A stretch of DNA of 17,466 bases. Origin: Dehalococcoidia bacterium. Its GTDB lineage: Bacteria; Chloroflexota; Dehalococcoidia; UBA3495. The DNA lies in assembly GCA_028822675.1 (NCBI GenBank), contig JAPKDE010000031.1:1-17466 (forward strand). The letters run 5' to 3'. The translations under genes were made by a program, and so were the position numbers. The notes under the pieces are model-generated. The model was not told the origin of the DNA and did no database searches. It was given only the letters and a program-made list of their open reading frames with translations. Every line of letters begins with the position of its first letter. The first letter of the stretch is position 1. Below are positions 14,597 through 17,466 of this stretch, in pieces.

Positions 14597-15367
14597 ATGG
14601 CTATCCAGAACCCCTTCGACCTGACGGGAAAAGTGGCGGTGGTCACCGGCGGCAACGGAGGCCTTGGCCTGGGAATTGCCATGGGCCTGGCCAGCGCGGG
14701 CGCCAACATCATCATTGCGGCCCGCAGCGTCGAAAAGACGGCCCAGGCGCTGGAAGACATACGCGCACTGGGCGTTGAGGCTCACGGCATCACGGTGGAC
14801 GTGACCAAAGAAACAGCGGTACAGCGGATGGTCACTGACACCATTGACCACATGGGGCGTCTCGATATTTTGGTCAATAATTCAGGTATCGCCGTGCGCG
14901 CACAGCCCCAGAATCTGACTGCCGCCCAGTGGGATTCGGTCATGGACGTAAACCTACGCGCTGCGTTCATCGCCTCCAAAGAAGCCTATCCCCATCTGCT
15001 CAAGAACGGCGGCGGCAAGATAATCAACATTGGCTCCATGTATTCCCTTTTTGGCAGCGACTGGGGTTCACCCTATGCCGCCAGCAAGGGTGGAATCGTG
15101 CAACTAACCAAGAGCCTGGCGGTGGCCTGGGCCAAGGACAACATCCAGGTCAACGCCATCCTACCTGGCTGGTTTGTCACCGACTTAACGCGTGGCATCG
15201 AAGAGGGCGACCCTGAGCGCCACGACAACGTCAGTCGCCGAATCCCCACCGGCCGCTGGGGTGATCCGTCCGAGTTGGGCGGCGCGGCAGTCTTTCTCGC
15301 CAGCCAGGCCTCCAACTACGTAACCGGCTCAACGTTGACCGTGGACGGAGGCTATTCTTCGTCCTAA
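14597..15367 (+). CDS. SDR-family NAD(P)-dependent dehydrogenase
   Basis: A 256-residue classical short-chain dehydrogenase/reductase that interconverts an alcohol and a ketone with NAD(P). The cofactor motif is TGGNGGLGLG at 17-26, Asp69 (TVDVT) contacts adenine, NNSG is at 94-97, and the catalytic residues are Ser147, Tyr160 and Lys164 (YAASK). The C-terminus ends with YVTGSTLTVDGGYSS, typical of the gluconate 5-dehydrogenase/3-oxoacyl-ACP-reductase-like group. The residue after the second strand (AARS, no acidic residue) suggests NADP more than NAD. The ATG starts one base after the stop of the upstream monooxygenase, a strong sign of one transcript with coupled translation. Substrate unknown; the pathway context suggests oxidation of a product of the neighbouring flavin enzymes. 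Confidence 0.92.
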   Translation: MAIQNPFDLTGKVAVVTGGNGGLGLGIAMGLASAGANIIIAARSVEKTAQALEDIRALGVEAHGITVDVTKETAVQRMVTDTIDHMGRLDILVNNSGIAVRAQPQNLTAAQWDSVMDVNLRAAFIASKEAYPHLLKNGGGKIINIGSMYSLFGSDWGSPYAASKGGIVQLTKSLAVAWAKDNIQVNAILPGWFVTDLTRGIEEGDPERHDNVSRRIPTGRWGDPSELGGAAVFLASQASNYVTGSTLTVDGGYSSS

Positions 15368-15397
15368 GATGGGATCGTTGGACCGGGTTTTTAAACA

Positions 15398-15727
15398 ATG
15401 ATTAAACGACTGCTGCCATTATTGATAGTGGTTTTTCTGATAACCATATCTGCCGTTTCAGCGACGGTGATACTGGCGGGTGGCGACGACGATTCGATCC
15501 AAACCAAGATCTCTACCCTGGTTGAAAGCGGTGACCAAACCCAAGAACAGGCCGACGCTAAGCTTGCGGCGATCCAATCCGAGACTTGGAAGAATAAAAA
15601 ATCAGGTTTCTCTGCCGATGACTATCAGGCTAAGTTAGCTGACCTGGTCAACTCGGGGAAATTAACCCAAGAGCAGGCCGACGCCAAGCTCAAATGGCTG
15701 CAAACAAAATCGGCCAGCAAAGACTGA
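15398..15727 (+). CDS. Small exported or membrane-anchored protein with a duplicated helical motif
   Basis: The 109-residue product opens with MIKRLLPLLIVVFLITISAV, a signal peptide or membrane anchor, and the rest is a charged helical region outside the membrane. It holds two related repeats of about 32 residues: KISTLVESGDQTQEQADAKL (about 37-56) and KLADLVNSGKLTQEQADAKL (about 79-98). The T-Q-E-Q-A-D-A-K-L core is identical in both. Such G-K/Q-x-T-Q-E-Q-A-D motifs occur in small envelope proteins (DUF2680-like), whose function is unknown. It lies 30 bp after the SDR and 42 bp before the rhodanese, in the same direction. No clear ribosome site is seen, so the start is less certain. Confidence 0.75.
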   Translation: MIKRLLPLLIVVFLITISAVSATVILAGGDDDSIQTKISTLVESGDQTQEQADAKLAAIQSETWKNKKSGFSADDYQAKLADLVNSGKLTQEQADAKLKWLQTKSASKD

Positions 15728-15769
15728 ATCTCCAAAAAAACTAGCTAAAAACCCTGGGGAGTGACTGCA

Positions 15770-16639
15770 ATGGCCTTCAAGTACCCGCAATTCCTGGTTG
15801 AGACCGGCTGGCTTGCTGATCATCTCAACGACACAGACATACGGGTTTTGGACTGCACCGCCTTCAACCTGCCTGATGGCAACGGCGGCATCCGTGCCGA
15901 GAGCGGTCGTGAATCCTGGGAATCCGAGCACATCCCAAGCTCTGGCCACGCCGATCTAGTGAATGACCTCTCGGATAAAAGCGCCGACTTCCGGTACATG
16001 CTGCCGGCAGTTTCCCAATTTGCCCAGGCCATGTCCGGCTACGGCGTGGGCGCAGGAACGCGAGTTGTGTTGTACGACTCGACCTCAGGGTCTTGGGCCA
16101 CCCGAATCTGGTGGATGCTCCGGGTGTTTGGCTTCGATGACGCCTACATCCTGGACGGCGGCCTGCACAAATGGAAGCTGGAGAACCGACCTTTGAGTAC
16201 CGAGCTGCCAGCTTATCCTCCGGCCATTTTCCACGCCAAACCCAGAACCGGGCTAATGGCTGACCGCAGTGAAGTTTTGTCCGCCATCGACGACGGAGCA
16301 ACCTGCGTTATTAACGCCCTCAGTAGTGACCAGCATCTAGGAATTGGCGGCGCTAACTACGGACGGGCCGGACGCATCGCCGATAGCGTAAACGTTCCGG
16401 CCGGGGATCTGATGGATCCTGTCACGCACGCCTATCGATCTGCAGACCAACTGGCCGGGCGATTTTCCGACGTCGGAGCGAATGCCGAATCTCGTGTAAT
16501 CGCCTATTGTGGCGGTGGAATTGCCGCCAGCAACGACGCCTTTATTCTGACTCTGCTTGGTTACAAAAACGTGGCAGTGTACGACGCGTCAATGTCCGAG
16601 TGGGCAGCCGACTCATCGCTGCCGATGCAGACCGGCTAG
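15770..16639 (+). CDS. Two-domain rhodanese, thiosulfate/3-mercaptopyruvate sulfurtransferase
   Basis: The 289 residues contain two rhodanese domains. The N-terminal one (about 10-140) keeps fold motifs such as RVLDCTAFN, VVLYDSTSGSWATRIWWMLR and AYILDGGLHKWK but has no catalytic Cys at its loop, as is usual. The C-terminal one (about 165-285) carries the active-site loop IAYCGGGIAAS with Cys247, which would form the persulfide. Loop CGGGIAAS differs from CRKGVT of TST and CGSGVTA of MST, so the donor is not certain. ATG 15770 was preferred over GTG 15761 because GGGGAG (15757-15762) is then seven bases away. It ends the operon; its TAG shares the CTAG at 16636-16639 with the convergent stop of the AlkD-like gene. 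Confidence 0.9.
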   Translation: MAFKYPQFLVETGWLADHLNDTDIRVLDCTAFNLPDGNGGIRAESGRESWESEHIPSSGHADLVNDLSDKSADFRYMLPAVSQFAQAMSGYGVGAGTRVVLYDSTSGSWATRIWWMLRVFGFDDAYILDGGLHKWKLENRPLSTELPAYPPAIFHAKPRTGLMADRSEVLSAIDDGATCVINALSSDQHLGIGGANYGRAGRIADSVNVPAGDLMDPVTHAYRSADQLAGRFSDVGANAESRVIAYCGGGIAASNDAFILTLLGYKNVAVYDASMSEWAADSSLPMQTG

Positions 16640-17466
16640 TCACACTCAAAGTCGGCTTCAGCCATTGCCTGCCCGTTCACCACGATCACGATTTCGTGAC
16701 TGCCCGGGTAATGTTTGCGCGTGCTGATTGTCTTGAATGACTGCTTTCTTGGAATCTCCACAATCTCGCGCGCTTGCTTGCCGTTCGACTTCATAAAGTG
16801 AATCCGGTAGTCAATCATCAACTTTTGCGCTTTCTCGGACACGAAATTGAATTGGAAATTCAGGTCGCCTTCCTTAGGCACTCGTTCGTTGCCTAAGTTC
16901 AGGGCTGGGGCCGATACACCGGGCAACTCATGAACCCAATAATCCAAGCGCCCCCACATTCCCCTGTTTCAGCAGCGTGCGTAATGCGTGTCGAATCAGC
17001 CACTGCATCTCTTCGCTAGAATTCTGGCTCCACTTGGTCAACGTGCTTACGACCATTTTTGCGTTGTCCTTGGAGATGTCGTTCAGGTTGTTGGCCACCG
17101 AGCGCCGGACATAGAGTTCAGCGTCGTCTTTCAACAACTCCAAAAGCTGCAGAACCGGAGTCGGGTCCTTTTTGAAGCTGTGCAGTGGGGCGGCCAGTGG
17201 CAATCTAGACCGGGTGCCCTCAGAAACCAAACGCCGCACATGGACATTTGGGTCTACCGCCCACACTTTGAACAGGGCCAGCGATTCTTTCTGGTATTTC
17301 TCTATGAAAGTCCTGATTGCGCCTTCAGACGAGAACCGCTTGGTCATCTCCTTAAGGACATCCATGGCCAGACCAAAATGATTAATTCAGGCTTCGGCCA
17401 CGAATTCAGTCTCAGGGACGACTATGAACCCGTCCCAAGGCGTTTCCTCCAGGTGGACGGCAAGTT
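16636..17466 (-). pseudogene. AlkD-like DNA alkylation repair gene, broken (TGA and frameshift), cut by window edge
   Basis: The minus strand encodes a HEAT-repeat protein like AlkD-type 3-methyladenine/7-methylguanine glycosylases, in two frames. The upstream part runs from the edge (17466) through a TGA at 17387-17389 to a stop near 16929. It contains MDVLKEMTKRFSSEGAIRTF, DPNVHVRRLVSEGTRSRLP, YVRRSVANNLNDISKDN and LIRHALRTLLKQGN. The C-terminal part, ending at 16636, carries PGVSAPALNL, LMIDYRIHFMKSNGK and ISTRKHYPGSHEIVIVVNGQ. Removing the base at 16932 joins the frames as LLGYELPG, the expected family sequence, so this is a one-base insertion. The TGA seems to replace a Gly codon (GGA) in the EFVA-EA-stop-INHFGLAMD stretch, which reads as family sequence on both sides. 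It overlaps the rhodanese stop by four bases. One alternative is sequencing error; another is that the left part begins at ATG 17365. Confidence 0.75.

Noticed and set aside
17387..17389. TGA in the AlkD-like gene as a second selenocysteine codon
   Set aside because: The expected residue there is Gly, not Cys, and the same gene has a frameshift. Decay or error explains it better.

Overview
The window looks like a chromosomal segment of a marine Chloroflexota bacterium, most like the SAR202 cluster. This is inferred from gene content only: two luciferase-like flavin monooxygenases, two paralogous GMC oxidoreductases, an SDR dehydrogenase, a kynurenine-formamidase-like cyclase, a DUF3179 lipoprotein and a membrane pyrophosphatase. 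SAR202 genomes are known for expanded families of flavin monooxygenases and other oxidoreductases. No rRNA, tRNA, CRISPR array, IS element or phage gene was seen.

Layout. 1-953 (-): 5' part of hppA, a membrane H+-pyrophosphatase cut by the window edge. 1185-2468 (-): DUF3179 lipoprotein gene whose frame is intact except for two in-frame TAG codons. 2709-3983 (+): luciferase-like monooxygenase with its own promoter and terminator. 4144-5814 (+): FAD enzyme carrying flavin-dependent-halogenase motifs and a C-terminal winged-helix-like tail. 5963-6889 (+): cyclase-family hydrolase, closed by a bidirectional terminator. 7031-8578 (-): GMC oxidoreductase preceded by a 28-bp palindrome. 8696-9457 (-): glutaredoxin-DinB fusion with an in-frame UGA exactly at the first cysteine of the CxxC motif. 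9691-11688 (+): lipoprotein with a Thr/Pro linker and a gluzincin (HExxH) peptidase domain. 11957-16639 (+): tightly spaced run of GMC oxidoreductase, luciferase-like monooxygenase, SDR, small exported protein and two-domain rhodanese. 16636-17466 (-): AlkD-like HEAT-repeat gene broken by a TGA and a frameshift and cut by the right edge.

The most notable item is the glutaredoxin-DinB gene. A frame-respecting caller would start it at an internal TTG (9358) and lose the active site. Read from ATG 9457, which has a GGAGG ribosome binding site, it gives a canonical glutaredoxin with UxxC in place of CxxC. A 9-bp hairpin with an 8-nt loop whose second base is G starts 10 nt after the UGA, where a bacterial SECIS element should lie. 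I propose a selenoprotein. The caveat is that two other genes here carry nonsense or frameshift lesions, so a mutation or sequencing error must be excluded.

Functionally, the oxidoreductases could form oxidative catabolic routes for recalcitrant organic compounds: flavin-dependent oxygenation, alcohol oxidation by GMC and SDR enzymes, and ring or amide hydrolysis by the cyclase. Thiol-redox (Grx-DinB) and sulfur-transfer (rhodanese) enzymes sit alongside. That joint role is inference from neighbourhood; no substrate can be read from the sequence.
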